Shown: positions 54,965 through 63,895, counted from the stretch's first letter. The stretch: 64,000 bases of DNA from Thermodesulfobium acidiphilum (GCF_003057965.1 NZ_CP020921.1:817001-881000), one strand, 5' to 3'. Notes: generated from the letters alone by a model not told the origin. A program made the numbers and translations.

Positions 54965-55384
54965 TTGATAGAAAAATTTATAGAAATAGCGAATCTAAGT
55001 GGTGTAGAAGTAAAAATTGTTAAGAATATCGACTTTTTAAATGAGTTTGGTCTAAATACTTCTTTGGATTATGATTCTAATAAAGACGTTGGATTCATAA
55101 AGGCTCTATCAGGTGCGACCGAGAGCGCAAGCGCAGTCATCAATATTCCAAAACGCGAAAAGCTAAAATCCATATTAACTTCGAAAACTCTTTATATTTC
55201 AGTTGAAAACTCTTCTTTGAGATCTACATTAAGCGAAGCCTATTTTTTTGCAAAACAAAAATGCCAGGATGAATATATGCTATTTATCTCTGGAGAGAGC
55301 AAAACTGCAGATATAGAGAAGACATTGGTCAGTGGCGTTCAGGGACCTGAAAAAATTATATTTTTAATTCTTGACAAGGGCTGA
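54965..55384 (+). CDS. LUD-domain protein (LutC-like, short)
   Basis: A 139-residue LUD-type protein, shorter than usual LutC (over 200). It has DVGFIKALSGATESASAV, LKSILTSKTLYISVENS and the C-terminal FISGESKTADIEKTLVSGVQGP, the LUD/LutC signature. TTG 54965 follows GGGAG by 7 bases, right after the stop of the fusion gene. It likely completes a LutABC-like lactate oxidase. Confidence 0.87.
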   Translation: MIEKFIEIANLSGVEVKIVKNIDFLNEFGLNTSLDYDSNKDVGFIKALSGATESASAVINIPKREKLKSILTSKTLYISVENSSLRSTLSEAYFFAKQKCQDEYMLFISGESKTADIEKTLVSGVQGPEKIIFLILDKG

Positions 55385-55394
55385 AGGTGATTAG

Positions 55395-56582
55395 ATGATC
55401 AATAATTTAAATTTTTCAAAGTCTCAAATAATAGTGCTACTAATACTTTGGTCAGCATTTCTCTTCTCTTTTGTGGACAGGCTTGCCTGGGCGCCAGTTA
55501 TCCCTCTTGCAGCTAAGGCTCTTTCGCTAAATGCGAAAGAAGCGGGGAGTTATATGAGCGCATTTTATTTTGGCTATATATTGACTCAACTTCCGGGAGG
55601 ATATCTGGCTGATAGATTCGGTTATAGAAAGATTTTACTTTATTCGTTTTTTATAATGGGTTTTTTTACTATATTGATGGGCACAGTTGGAAACTTCTGG
55701 CAAGGTTTTTTTTATAGAATATTTGCGGGAATGGGCTCGGGGGCTATATTTTCTGCATGTGTAAAGGGTGTATTTGATTGGTTTTCTGAAAAAAACAGGT
55801 ATACTGCTATGGGATTTTTTATGACTGCATCCTCTGTTGGAGTTTTCCTGGTAAACATTTTTGTGCCCACAGTAGCAAAATTTCATGGCTGGAACGCTTC
55901 ATTTTATGTTGCAGGAACGCTGCCAATTATTACACTCTTATTTGCATACTTTTTTCTTTGTGAAAATAGCTCTTCAAATGATAGAAAATCAATTTTGAAC
56001 TTTGTTTATGACATAAAGATCTTACTTAAAAATAAAGAATTTATGCTAACAGGTTTAGCTGGCTTTTTTGCAATGTGGGCTACATGGGGAACAGCTACTT
56101 GGGCTAACTCATATTTAAATAAGGGGTTGGGGCTTACTCTGATTCAGGCTGGCTTTTTTATGTCGGCTTTTGGAATAACTGCGTTAATATGTAAACCTAT
56201 TGCTGGGATACTAACCGATATTACTGGCTGGAAGAAAAAGAATATTTTATTTTTTATGTTAATTTTATTTTTTATTTTTTTGGTCATTTTTGGAATAAAT
56301 AGAAGCATCTTTGCTCTGTATTTTCTTGCGCCTATATTAGGGATTCTTGCATTTGTCTACAGTCCTGTGATGAATACCTTTGTAGGAGAGCTGGCAGACA
56401 AAAGAAATATTGGCATTGCAATGGGTTTGATAAATGCAATATGGCAGCTTGGATCTCTAATATCTCCACTGGCTGTTGGATTCGTGCTTGACTTAACACA
56501 CAGTTATTTTTATGCATTTTTAACCCTGGGAATTGGTCCACTATTAGGATCTATTATTATGTTGTCTGCATCTGATAAGTAG
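55395..56582 (+). CDS. MFS transporter
   Basis: A 395-residue carrier with twelve hydrophobic segments and the MFS loop DRFGYRKILLYSF after helix 2. YFGYILTQLPGGYLADRFG and AWAPVIPLAAKAL resemble the anion:cation symporter and oxalate/formate branches. It follows the LUD genes after 10 bases, so lactate or another short organic acid is a reasonable substrate; that is inference from context. Confidence 0.87.
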   Translation: MINNLNFSKSQIIVLLILWSAFLFSFVDRLAWAPVIPLAAKALSLNAKEAGSYMSAFYFGYILTQLPGGYLADRFGYRKILLYSFFIMGFFTILMGTVGNFWQGFFYRIFAGMGSGAIFSACVKGVFDWFSEKNRYTAMGFFMTASSVGVFLVNIFVPTVAKFHGWNASFYVAGTLPIITLLFAYFFLCENSSSNDRKSILNFVYDIKILLKNKEFMLTGLAGFFAMWATWGTATWANSYLNKGLGLTLIQAGFFMSAFGITALICKPIAGILTDITGWKKKNILFFMLILFFIFLVIFGINRSIFALYFLAPILGILAFVYSPVMNTFVGELADKRNIGIAMGLINAIWQLGSLISPLAVGFVLDLTHSYFYAFLTLGIGPLLGSIIMLSASDK

Positions 56583-56706
56583 AATTTTTGTGTTTTTATT
56601 GTTTCTCATTATTTAAGCTGTTCATAAGCTCTTAGTTTTGCACCTTTCTCTAAAACAAAATAGATCCGATTTAACTGTGATCATATTTAAGCACATGGCT
56701 ATTAAT

Positions 56707-57200
56707 TTAAAACATATCCCTTATTTCATCTATACCTTTAGATTTTATAACGGCTCTGTGAAATTCTCTTAACTTCTCCCTATCTTTTGTTTTTTTTCAT
56801 TAAGAGCTTTATATCTCCTGGAACTTTATCAAACTTGGCTTCAATGATATCTAAAAGTAAATCCTGGGCATCAATGATCATACCCTCTTCTCTTCCCTTT
56901 TCTATCCACTTCTCAATTACAGGTGCAATCTTATCACCTCCTACAGTAGAGTCTAATATAGCCATCATTTTCTCTTCTTCTAGATCATTTACATTTTATC
57001 CCAATTATCCCAATTCGTTTTTCCATGATAGAAAACTACTGGAATAAACTGAACTTGTCTAAATTAAACCTCTTATACTTCTTTGAAATCTTTTCTATGT
57101 TTATTTGATGTATGTCTTCCATAAATTGGTTTAAACACAAGGATAAAAAGATGTCAAATAGGACTTTTTTCAAATATCATTAAGTCTATTCTTGACAATG
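56707..57200 (-). pseudogene. Decayed Rpn-family (PD-(D/E)XK, YhgA-like) nuclease
   Basis: Pieces of one protein occur in different frames. FIPVVFYHGKTNWDNW lies around 57000-57050. A second piece (NDLEEEKMMAILDST through GDIKLLMKK) lies at 56780-56990. A third (KDREKLREFHRAVIKSKGID, stop at 56707-56709) is reached by a shift in a run of eight A near 56790. YHGK and the tail with repeated KGREEGM are typical of recombination-promoting Rpn/transposase_31 proteins. The N-terminal nuclease part was not found. At least two frameshifts mean it is inactive. Confidence 0.65.
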
Positions 57201-57409
57201 GCTCTGTTTACTTTAATATCCTAGCGATTATATTTGTTTTTATTTTGTCATCAATTCCTATACTGTAAAAAAATAACGTACATAATTTTCTGTAAAAGGG
57301 AAATGATTATCAATAAAGAAATATAAAAGGTCATTGTCCTCTGATAGAATATAGGGTTAGCTAAGCCAAATGATGTAGTTATAAAAAATAGTTTAAAGAG
57401 GTGGTCTTT

Positions 57410-58507
57410 ATGCCAGATGCAATATCAGAGCAAGAAATCAATAAAAAGTTGTTGGATTTTATAAGAGAGCTTAAAAAAGATGGCAGACAGAGGTTGTTGA
57501 ACGAGGAGGCTACCAAGCAAAGTGTTATTTTACCAATACTTAATGCCTTAAAATGGAATGTGTTTGACATAGAAAGCGTTTTCCCTGAATACTCTGTTAA
57601 TGATAAAAGAGTTGATTACTCATTAAGATCTAACAAGAAAAATAAGGTTTTTATTGAAGTAAAAAAGATTAATGAAGATTTGGATCAGCACCAGGAGCAG
57701 CTTTTAAATTACTCTTTTCAAGAGGGAGTGGGGCTTTCAGTTTTAACAAATGGAATCAGTTGGTGGTTTTATTTGCCTTCAGGAGAGGGAAGTTGGGCTC
57801 AAAGAAAATTTTATACCATTGAAATATACGAACAAGAAGATAAAGTTGTAGTTGAAAAATTCGAAAAGCTTTTATCCAAAGATAATGTAGTTTCTGGCAA
57901 ATCTTTGGAATATGCCAAGGAAATTTATTATAACAAAGAAAAACAAAATTTGATTAATACTACGCTTCCAAAAGCATGGAACAAAATAATAACTGATCCG
58001 GATGAACTTTTAATTGAGCTTTTAGCAGACGAAACAGAGAAATTGTGCGGATATAAGCCGGATAGTGAAACAGTAGAACAGTTTTTAACAAGAATTTCTC
58101 AAGAGGAAATAAAAACCGAAAATATATATGTGCCAACAAAAATAAAGTCTATGCATAAAAAAAGTGATAGTTCAGTTTCTAATCAATACAGTGGAAAAAA
58201 GCCTATTTCCTTTTCTTTTAAAGGCGTTAAATATTCATTGCGTTCATGGAAAGAGCTGATAGTAAAACTATGTGAAATTATCTTATCTAAGCACAAAGAC
58301 CAATTTAACTATGTTCTTGATTTGCATGGCACAAAAAGACCATATTTTTCTAGCAAATTAGATGAACTTAGAAAACCAGAGAGAATAAGTGGAACAGATA
58401 TTTACCTTGAGACAAACCTTAGCGCTAATAGTATAGTTAAGTTATCAAAAGATATAATAACGTTGTTTGGTTATAAAGATAGTGATTTAAAGATAGAAAT
58501 TCAGTAA
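57410..58507 (+). CDS. Nuclease-domain protein, type I restriction HsdR N-terminal-like
   Basis: A 365-residue protein. The N-terminal ~170 residues match the HsdR_N-type PD-(D/E)XK domain: NEEATKQSVILPILNALKW, then VDYSLRSNK and VFIEVKKIN supply the D...E-x-K metal site, with NGISWWFYLP after it. A C-terminal domain (about 265-365, FKGVKYSLRSWKELIVKL and LDLHGTKRPYFSSKL) is shared by other stand-alone restriction-like proteins. ATG 57410 has AAAGAGGTG upstream. No helicase or specificity subunit is present. It may be a stand-alone defence or DNA repair nuclease. Confidence 0.8.
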   Translation: MPDAISEQEINKKLLDFIRELKKDGRQRLLNEEATKQSVILPILNALKWNVFDIESVFPEYSVNDKRVDYSLRSNKKNKVFIEVKKINEDLDQHQEQLLNYSFQEGVGLSVLTNGISWWFYLPSGEGSWAQRKFYTIEIYEQEDKVVVEKFEKLLSKDNVVSGKSLEYAKEIYYNKEKQNLINTTLPKAWNKIITDPDELLIELLADETEKLCGYKPDSETVEQFLTRISQEEIKTENIYVPTKIKSMHKKSDSSVSNQYSGKKPISFSFKGVKYSLRSWKELIVKLCEIILSKHKDQFNYVLDLHGTKRPYFSSKLDELRKPERISGTDIYLETNLSANSIVKLSKDIITLFGYKDSDLKIEIQ

Positions 58508-58633
58508 AACAATAAAAGAGCTTTTGTTAGATCATTGAAATCAATTTTTGTAAAAAAATTTTTCTTTATATCAATATTTATTTAATCGTGCTACAAAAAT
58601 GATATAACAATAAGCATTGTAAAACAATATGCT

Positions 58634-58798
58634 ATGAAAATGGGGTGTTATTTGAAACAGATTTATCATGAAAAATTCGGATTTAAACTATATCATGCAG
58701 ATTGGTTGGAAATTTTAAACACTTTGCCAAAAAACTCTAAAAATATGATTTTTGCTGATCCATTCTATTTATCAATGCGGTTTCGCTTTAGAAATTAA
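58634..58798 (+). pseudogene. N-terminal fragment of an adenine DNA methyltransferase
   Basis: About 50 residues read KLYHADWLEILNTLPKNS and MIFADPFYLSMRF, the start of an N6-adenine methyltransferase up to motif IV (normally DPPY, here DPFY). A TAA follows at once, and no methyltransferase body was found downstream. The TTG at 58652 has GGGGTG upstream. With the nuclease gene just upstream, this looks like remains of a restriction-modification locus. Confidence 0.6.
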
Positions 58799-58941
58799 TA
58801 ATTTTCATTTTCTAAATGTTTAAGCCTAATGCATCTCCAAATTTATCATGTCGTTTTTTACAGCTAGCTACGAGACTCTGCTTTTAAAATCAAATAGCTT
58901 TTAAGTAATTTTTTTCATTTTAGTTTACATAAGACACATTA
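58799..58941. other. Non-coding gap without recognisable content
   Basis: AT-rich sequence between the methyltransferase fragment and the convergent unknown gene. Only short interrupted frames are present. No hairpin with a T run was seen. Confidence 0.4.
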
Positions 58942-59742
58942 TCAGCAATTCAATATGACTTTCTGTACTGAATATTTCGATTGAGAAATTATTTGAGCTC
59001 CAAACCTAATTGATATCTTGTTACTTGAAAACGATGCAAAAAAAGGAGAAAATCTATCGGAATATGACTTAACAGATTCAGTTGTTGCTAAAAATATTTT
59101 TTCAGGCATTATAAAGTATCCAATATTATTTGGACATAATGGTTCATGGACGATTAACAGTATATCGTGATATAAGCTATCAAATCCAATGTTTTTAATA
59201 TCTGGATCAAATGATCTGCTATCTCTTGATGGTAAGGAATTAATGAATAAATTAAAGAAATTTGTGCCTAAAATTAAATATGATGGATAGATAGTATTAA
59301 TCCTTTCGAATTTCTTGGCAGCGCTCATAATATTTGGAACTATTAACTCATAATCAATAAAGATTGGTTCATATGAGTACTTATCAAAATTATTAATATT
59401 TTTAGGAAAAGCTGTGTAATAAACTTCATCTAATACGCTTTTTATAAACATTTTTGAAAATTGTTTTACCTGTGAATAGCATCTAGATTGTTCTTTCTTT
59501 ATTAGGTTATTGAATGACATATCATCTAATATTTCGTAATCTTCTTTTGATAATCTGGTAATGTAAATGTCATCTAAATAAAGTTTATTATTATCATCAA
59601 TATTGGTAATTCCTTGAAAAAACTTAATGTTTTTCAATAGTAGATAGAATAGAGGACTTGATTGTAAACAAGTTTTTAAAGATCTTTTAACAAAATAATC
59701 ATTTATTATATTTAACATTTCGTCATAAAAATTTTTATTCAT
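58942..59742 (-). CDS. Unknown protein with weak HK97 capsid-like features
   Basis: A 266-residue protein with no signal or membrane segment. The layout is reminiscent of HK97-fold coat proteins. A helical N-terminal half (QVKQFSKMFIKSVLDEVYYTAF) is followed by YPSYLILGTNFFNLFINSLP, and then a G..D..LIV..P-like run, IGFDSLYHDILLIVHEPLCP. The C-terminal part (FSSNKISIRFGAQIISQSKY) has the R...A pattern of the capsid tail strand. This resemblance is by eye and weak; it may be an unrelated cytoplasmic protein. No phage genes surround it. It lies 80 bases downstream of the PocR gene on the same strand. Confidence 0.6.
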   Translation of the reverse strand: MNKNFYDEMLNIINDYFVKRSLKTCLQSSPLFYLLLKNIKFFQGITNIDDNNKLYLDDIYITRLSKEDYEILDDMSFNNLIKKEQSRCYSQVKQFSKMFIKSVLDEVYYTAFPKNINNFDKYSYEPIFIDYELIVPNIMSAAKKFERINTIYPSYLILGTNFFNLFINSLPSRDSRSFDPDIKNIGFDSLYHDILLIVHEPLCPNNIGYFIMPEKIFLATTESVKSYSDRFSPFFASFSSNKISIRFGAQIISQSKYSVQKVILNC

Positions 59743-59822
59743 ACCTATAATTTTATATTAAATTTCAATTTTTGTAATTATTATTTATTTCTCCATAAAC
59801 GTTTGGTCTTAGTTTGTTATTC

Positions 59823-60335
59823 TTAAGATTTTAAAGAACTTTGATATATCAAAGAATTTATTCTATTTTGAATAAATGATATTATCTCTTTCATCTCATC
59901 TTTAGATACCTTTGTGACAGATTTTGCTAGTTCTTTTATTTCGTTTTCATCCTTTCCTGTTAATTTTGAAATATAAAATATTTCCACTGAATCCTTATTA
60001 TCTCCTAAACGTCCACAACCACCTATTGTCCCTAAAAATTCATTGCCTATAAAAATAGGAATTACAAATTTAACCATCCCAGCATCACATTCATCTATAA
60101 CGGTTTCTTTTTTATCTAATGCAATTTTTCCTAATATTTGCTGAGCAACAGAACAGATCATAAGAGAGTTGCTATTATCTTTTATATAAGGACATAAAGC
60201 ATTACCCATTTCTTTTGACCTAACCAGAATAAAGTTATCAGGCTTATAAACTACTCCAGTAAAGTTAAATTTCTCATGTATTTCTTCAACAAGTTTTGTT
60301 AGTTCTGACATAGGAATAACATCTGTAATTTTCAT
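59823..60335 (-). CDS. Stand-alone PocR-type sensory domain protein
   Basis: A 170-residue PocR domain: FNFTGVVYKPDNFILVRS, the cysteines in ALCPYIK and MICSVAQQ, and the hallmark DECDAGMVKFVIPIFIGNEF with GTIGGCGRLG. PocR domains bind small molecules such as hydrocarbon derivatives and normally precede kinase, cyclase or HTH output domains. Here there is no output domain, so it would need a partner. AGGAGG stands before the ATG at 60335. The only same-strand neighbour is the unknown gene downstream. Confidence 0.85.
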   Translation of the reverse strand: MKITDVIPMSELTKLVEEIHEKFNFTGVVYKPDNFILVRSKEMGNALCPYIKDNSNSLMICSVAQQILGKIALDKKETVIDECDAGMVKFVIPIFIGNEFLGTIGGCGRLGDNKDSVEIFYISKLTGKDENEIKELAKSVTKVSKDEMKEIISFIQNRINSLIYQSSLKS

Positions 60336-60659
60336 AAATAATTTCCTCCTTTAAAAAATTCTACAAAGTATTATGTTGGTTTTAGATATTATAGAAATTA
60401 ACAAAAATATACTTAAAACCGTGTTCTTTATAAAGCAACAAGTTTTAATTATATCACTTTTAAATTTTTTAAAATTAAACAAGGATAATAAAAAATTATA
60501 TTTTTAAATAATATAATAAATTTTTTTTATTAATAGTATTTATTTAGTTCATTTAAAAGCTTGGCTTTAAAAAGGACAAACAAATAAATAAAAACTCGCA
60601 ATCCACTTATTTAGTATTTGGCTGATAGTTTAAGCGAATTACGAGAATTAATTAATTTT
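60336..60659. other. Intergenic region, no gene seen
   Basis: 324 bases of very AT-rich sequence between the PocR gene (promoter expected here on the minus strand) and the end of the membrane gene at 60660. A TATAAT on the minus strand near 60390 could serve PocR, but no good -35 was seen. Nothing else is supported. Confidence 0.4.
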
Positions 60660-61070
60660 CTAATTAAAGTTTCTAACATTAAAGAAAAAAAATCTTAAAA
60701 TAAAATACAAAAACATGCATACAAATATGTAGTTAACTGGATAAAATAGCATCTTTACATTATCTAATAGAAAATTTGAAACCAAAATATAAGGTACTAA
60801 GATAACAAAAAATAATGAATTGGTTGCTATTTTAAGAAAAAAATATTTACCATAAAGATCATTAAATTCAGATTCAAATCCTTTTTGAGCATCCTTATTT
60901 TTTTGTGCGAGAGCAAGTATTGTATAGTATTTTATTTCTTCAAGCCTAATTTGATAATTATAAAGTTTGTTATAATTCTCTTTTAAAAGCCTAGGCCCTA
61001 GCAGATCATTTATCTTATCTGCAATAAAAATAACAAAGAAATTTATTATAATAAATATAACGTCTACGAT
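60660..61070 (-). CDS. Small membrane protein, ATC start
   Basis: A 136-residue protein with an N-terminal helix (VDVIFIIINFFVIFIADKI), a charged amphipathic middle (LLKENYNKLYNYQIRLEEIK; AQKNKDAQKGFESEF) and two C-terminal helices (TNSLFFVILVPYILVSNFLL; YIFVCMFLYFILRFFFF). No standard start codon precedes the first helix. ATC at 61068-61070 has AGGAG (61078-61082) seven bases upstream and lies two bases after the stop of the TauE gene. Membrane topology and composition argue for a real, coupled gene. No family is recognised. Confidence 0.6.
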   Translation of the reverse strand: MVDVIFIIINFFVIFIADKINDLLGPRLLKENYNKLYNYQIRLEEIKYYTILALAQKNKDAQKGFESEFNDLYGKYFFLKIATNSLFFVILVPYILVSNFLLDNVKMLFYPVNYIFVCMFLYFILRFFFFNVRNFN

Positions 61071-61072
61071 CT

Positions 61073-62104
61073 TTATACTCCTGGGAGATTTATTGCGAAA
61101 AAGCCCTTTAATATATATCCAAATCCTACATATACTGCAAGAACTCCAAAAAGAATATAAAGAAAATTCATTGGCAAATACTTCTGTGTCTTAGGACCAA
61201 TATATGCTCCAATTAGTATTCCTGCCATGCCTATAAGAATTGGTGGAGCTATCTTTATGCCAAACATTAACCAACCTACTATTGTTGAAAGCATGCCAAG
61301 GGTTACTGCCATTACAGATGCGCCTGGAACAATATAGAAGGGAAGTCCAAGAACTATTGAGAGGAATGGAACATAAAGAAATCCTCCTCCTACACCAGCA
61401 ACAGCAGATACAAATCCTACCACTACGCCAAACAAAAAAGGTCCGAAGTTTTTTACTTTGAAGTGTTCTCCAAAGAAGTCAAATTCTACTGCTGCTAATC
61501 CAAGCTTTAGGTTTTCAATACCTTTTAATTCACTAAGACGTCCTTCAGCTTTTAACTTCTTTACTTCCTCCTGGAATCTTTTTGCGGCATCTTTACCTTT
61601 GCTCTTTGTCTTTGCTGCAAAGGGGGTTACCTGATAAAACATAAATATAGACACAAGAAGCGTAAGACAACCAAATATGCCTATAACGCTTGACATGTTT
61701 AGCTTTCCACCTGTAAGCCATACCCCCGCTTGAGCTCCTAATACGCTGCCAATACCCATAGCAAGACCAGCAGTCCAGATCAGTCTCTTGTTCAAAAACC
61801 ACTGTATGGTACCCATAGTAGTGTTTACGCTTGTAATAAGTGAGTTAGATAACCTTATATTATCTGACAAATACTTCCCTGAATCTATTTCTTTACCACC
61901 AACTGAAGCCTTTATGCCTTTTAAAGAACTAGCCTTTGCACCAAGACCCAATACAGAAATATGGCCAAAACCTGCCATAATACCCCCAAAAGCACCTACA
62001 GTTGCCATAATCCAACCGTTCCAAATTGACCAAAGAAAATATACTACTGCATCAATCTGAACCTTTTGATCACCAATTTGAAGCCAATCTACTGGAAAGA
62101 TCAT
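61073..62104 (-). CDS. Sulfite exporter TauE/SafE family permease
   Basis: A 343-residue membrane protein with eight or so helices in two repeats, the TauE/SafE pattern. Glycine-rich NGWIMATVGAFGGIMAGFGHI and VGFVSAVAGVGGGFLYVPFL match the two family repeats. A long charged cytoplasmic loop (about residues 170-215, KSKGKDAAKRFQEEVKKLK) separates them. Family members export sulfite, sulfonates or other organic anions. In a sulfur-respiring cell sulfite or sulfate traffic is plausible, but this is inference. GAAAGGAGG precedes the ATG. Confidence 0.9.
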   Translation of the reverse strand: MIFPVDWLQIGDQKVQIDAVVYFLWSIWNGWIMATVGAFGGIMAGFGHISVLGLGAKASSLKGIKASVGGKEIDSGKYLSDNIRLSNSLITSVNTTMGTIQWFLNKRLIWTAGLAMGIGSVLGAQAGVWLTGGKLNMSSVIGIFGCLTLLVSIFMFYQVTPFAAKTKSKGKDAAKRFQEEVKKLKAEGRLSELKGIENLKLGLAAVEFDFFGEHFKVKNFGPFLFGVVVGFVSAVAGVGGGFLYVPFLSIVLGLPFYIVPGASVMAVTLGMLSTIVGWLMFGIKIAPPILIGMAGILIGAYIGPKTQKYLPMNFLYILFGVLAVYVGFGYILKGFFAINLPGV

Positions 62105-62141
62105 ATTGCCTCCTTTCTAAGATATATTTTACTTATAATGT

Positions 62142-62182
62142 ATACTAATATATTAATCTCAGTAATTCAAGTATTATACTTG
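62142..62182 (-). promoter_or_regulatory. Promoter and palindromic operator candidate for the TauE gene
   Basis: On the minus strand TTGAAT (62165-62170) and TAGTAT (62142-62147) are 17 bases apart, a plausible promoter 38 bases before the ATG at 62104. The 15-base palindrome CAAGTATTATACTTG (62168-62182, arms of seven around a central base) overlaps the -35. That placement suggests a repressor or activator site controlling the exporter operon. Confidence 0.45.
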
Positions 62183-62253
62183 TATTTTTATATAATAATA
62201 ATTTATCTTTCTATAAATAGAGTTTTATATAATTTATAAAACTAGTAAAGTTT

Positions 62254-63858
62254 TTAAAACTGTCCCCCTCTTTCATCTATCTTAGCTAAAAACTCTTTGT
62301 TATTTTTAGTTTTCTTAATATATTCAAGAATTAATTCAGTAACGTCACTTCCTTCTCTTGAGGACAAAACTCTTCTTAAATGCCAAATTTTTCTTAATTC
62401 TTCAGGTGTTAAGAGAAGTTCTTCCTTTCTAGTACTAGATTTCTTTAAATCTATTGCTGGGAAAATTCTTTTATCTGCAAGTTTTCTGTCTAATATCAAT
62501 TCCCAGTTTCCTGTTCCTTTAAATTCTTCAAAAATGACGTCATCCATTCTGCTTCCTGTTTCCACAAGGCAAGTAGCTAAGATTGTAAGGCTTCCACCCT
62601 GTTCCACACATCTTGCTGCACCGAAAAATCTCTTTGGTTTGTGTATAGCAGAAGCATCAATTCCACCTGAAAGAGTTCTACCGGTTGTTTGAATTGTGGT
62701 ATTGTATGCTCTAGTTAACCTGGTAATAGAATCCATAAGTATAAGCACATCTTTACCAATCTCTACTAACCTTTTTGCTCTTTCAAGAGCTAGTTCAGAT
62801 ATTCTTGTATGATTTTCTTGTTCTTCGTCAAAAGTCGAACTTATTACTTCACCTCTTACAGATCTCTTCCAATCAGTTACTTCTTCAGGTCGTTCATCAA
62901 TTAAGACTACCATAAGATGAGTATCTGGATGATTAATTTCTATTGATTGTGCAATTTTTTTTAGAAGAGTAGTTTTACCAGCTTTTGGGGGCGCAACTAT
63001 TAATCCCCTTTGTCCCTTGCCTATTGGAGTAAAGAGATCGATAATTCTTGTCGATTCATCTTCTGATGAATTTTCTAATTTAAACCTTTTGTGAGGAAAA
63101 ACAGGCGTTAATGATTCGAAATGTTTTCTGTTCTTTAGTTCTTCTGGTAAAATATCGTTTATATGATCTATTTTTATTAAACTGTAATACCTCTCACTAT
63201 CTCTTGGTGGCCTAGTAAGCCCAGAAATTTCATCCCCCTGAAGAAGTTCAAATCTCCTTATTTGAGATGGAGCTACATAAATATCATTTGGTGATGGCTT
63301 ATAACCATTTACCCTTAAAAATCCGTATCCTTCCTGAGTGATATCGAGTATCCCACTTGATCTTACAAGATCATCTCTTTTGTCATCTCTAGGATATTGC
63401 CTATCTTTAAAGGTATAAAATTCTTTTTTTTGGAAAGTAGTGGCTTCTTTAACTTGAATGTTATTTTTATTGATCTCTTCTTGTGTTTTGGTAGGTTTTA
63501 CTTCTTCGGTAACTAATGCCTGTGTTTGTTCCTGATTTGTCGAAACAGCGTTTTCTTTTTTTCTCGTGCTCTTCAGTTCAATTTTTGCATCAGAAATTTT
63601 ATCAAGCAATGATTCTAAATTAGTGTTATTTAAAGGTGTTTCAATTTCACCTTTACTTTCACTCTTTATACTCTCTTTGGTTGACTTTGTTTTTTTATAC
63701 TCTTCTTCTTTGCCCTCAGTTTTCTTTATAGCGTTCAAGATTTTCTCAATTAATTCTGTTTTTTTCATAATGAAATAACCGGTGACTCCTACTTGTTTTG
63801 CAATTATTCTAAGCTCTTTTACAGATTTTTCATTTAATTCTTCGTTAGTAAATTTCAT
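62254..63858 (-). CDS. rho: Transcription termination factor Rho
   Basis: Hexameric RNA-dependent helicase for termination. The 534 residues include the N-terminal helix bundle (KSVKELRIIAKQVGVTGY), a Lys/Glu/Thr-rich insert (about 45-160), and the RNA-binding CSD (GILDITQEGYGFLR, DIYVAPSQIRRFEL). The ATPase has Walker A APPKAGKTTLLKKIA, VLIDERPEEVTDW, LILMDSITRLTRAYN and ECKGTGN-type EFKGTGNWEL. Its length is normal for a Rho with an insert. An in-frame TAA nine bases upstream forces the start at ATG 63858, although no ribosome binding site precedes it at a normal distance. Confidence 0.96.
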   Translation of the reverse strand: MKFTNEELNEKSVKELRIIAKQVGVTGYFIMKKTELIEKILNAIKKTEGKEEEYKKTKSTKESIKSESKGEIETPLNNTNLESLLDKISDAKIELKSTRKKENAVSTNQEQTQALVTEEVKPTKTQEEINKNNIQVKEATTFQKKEFYTFKDRQYPRDDKRDDLVRSSGILDITQEGYGFLRVNGYKPSPNDIYVAPSQIRRFELLQGDEISGLTRPPRDSERYYSLIKIDHINDILPEELKNRKHFESLTPVFPHKRFKLENSSEDESTRIIDLFTPIGKGQRGLIVAPPKAGKTTLLKKIAQSIEINHPDTHLMVVLIDERPEEVTDWKRSVRGEVISSTFDEEQENHTRISELALERAKRLVEIGKDVLILMDSITRLTRAYNTTIQTTGRTLSGGIDASAIHKPKRFFGAARCVEQGGSLTILATCLVETGSRMDDVIFEEFKGTGNWELILDRKLADKRIFPAIDLKKSSTRKEELLLTPEELRKIWHLRRVLSSREGSDVTELILEYIKKTKNNKEFLAKIDERGGQF

Positions 63859-63895
63859 GGTGTTTTATCAAGACTTGGGGTTGTCCCTTGTCCTT

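Noticed and set aside
58508-58600. Hairpin around AAAAGAGCTTTT after the HsdR-like gene
   Set aside because: The stem is only five A-T-rich pairs, and no T run follows at the proper distance.
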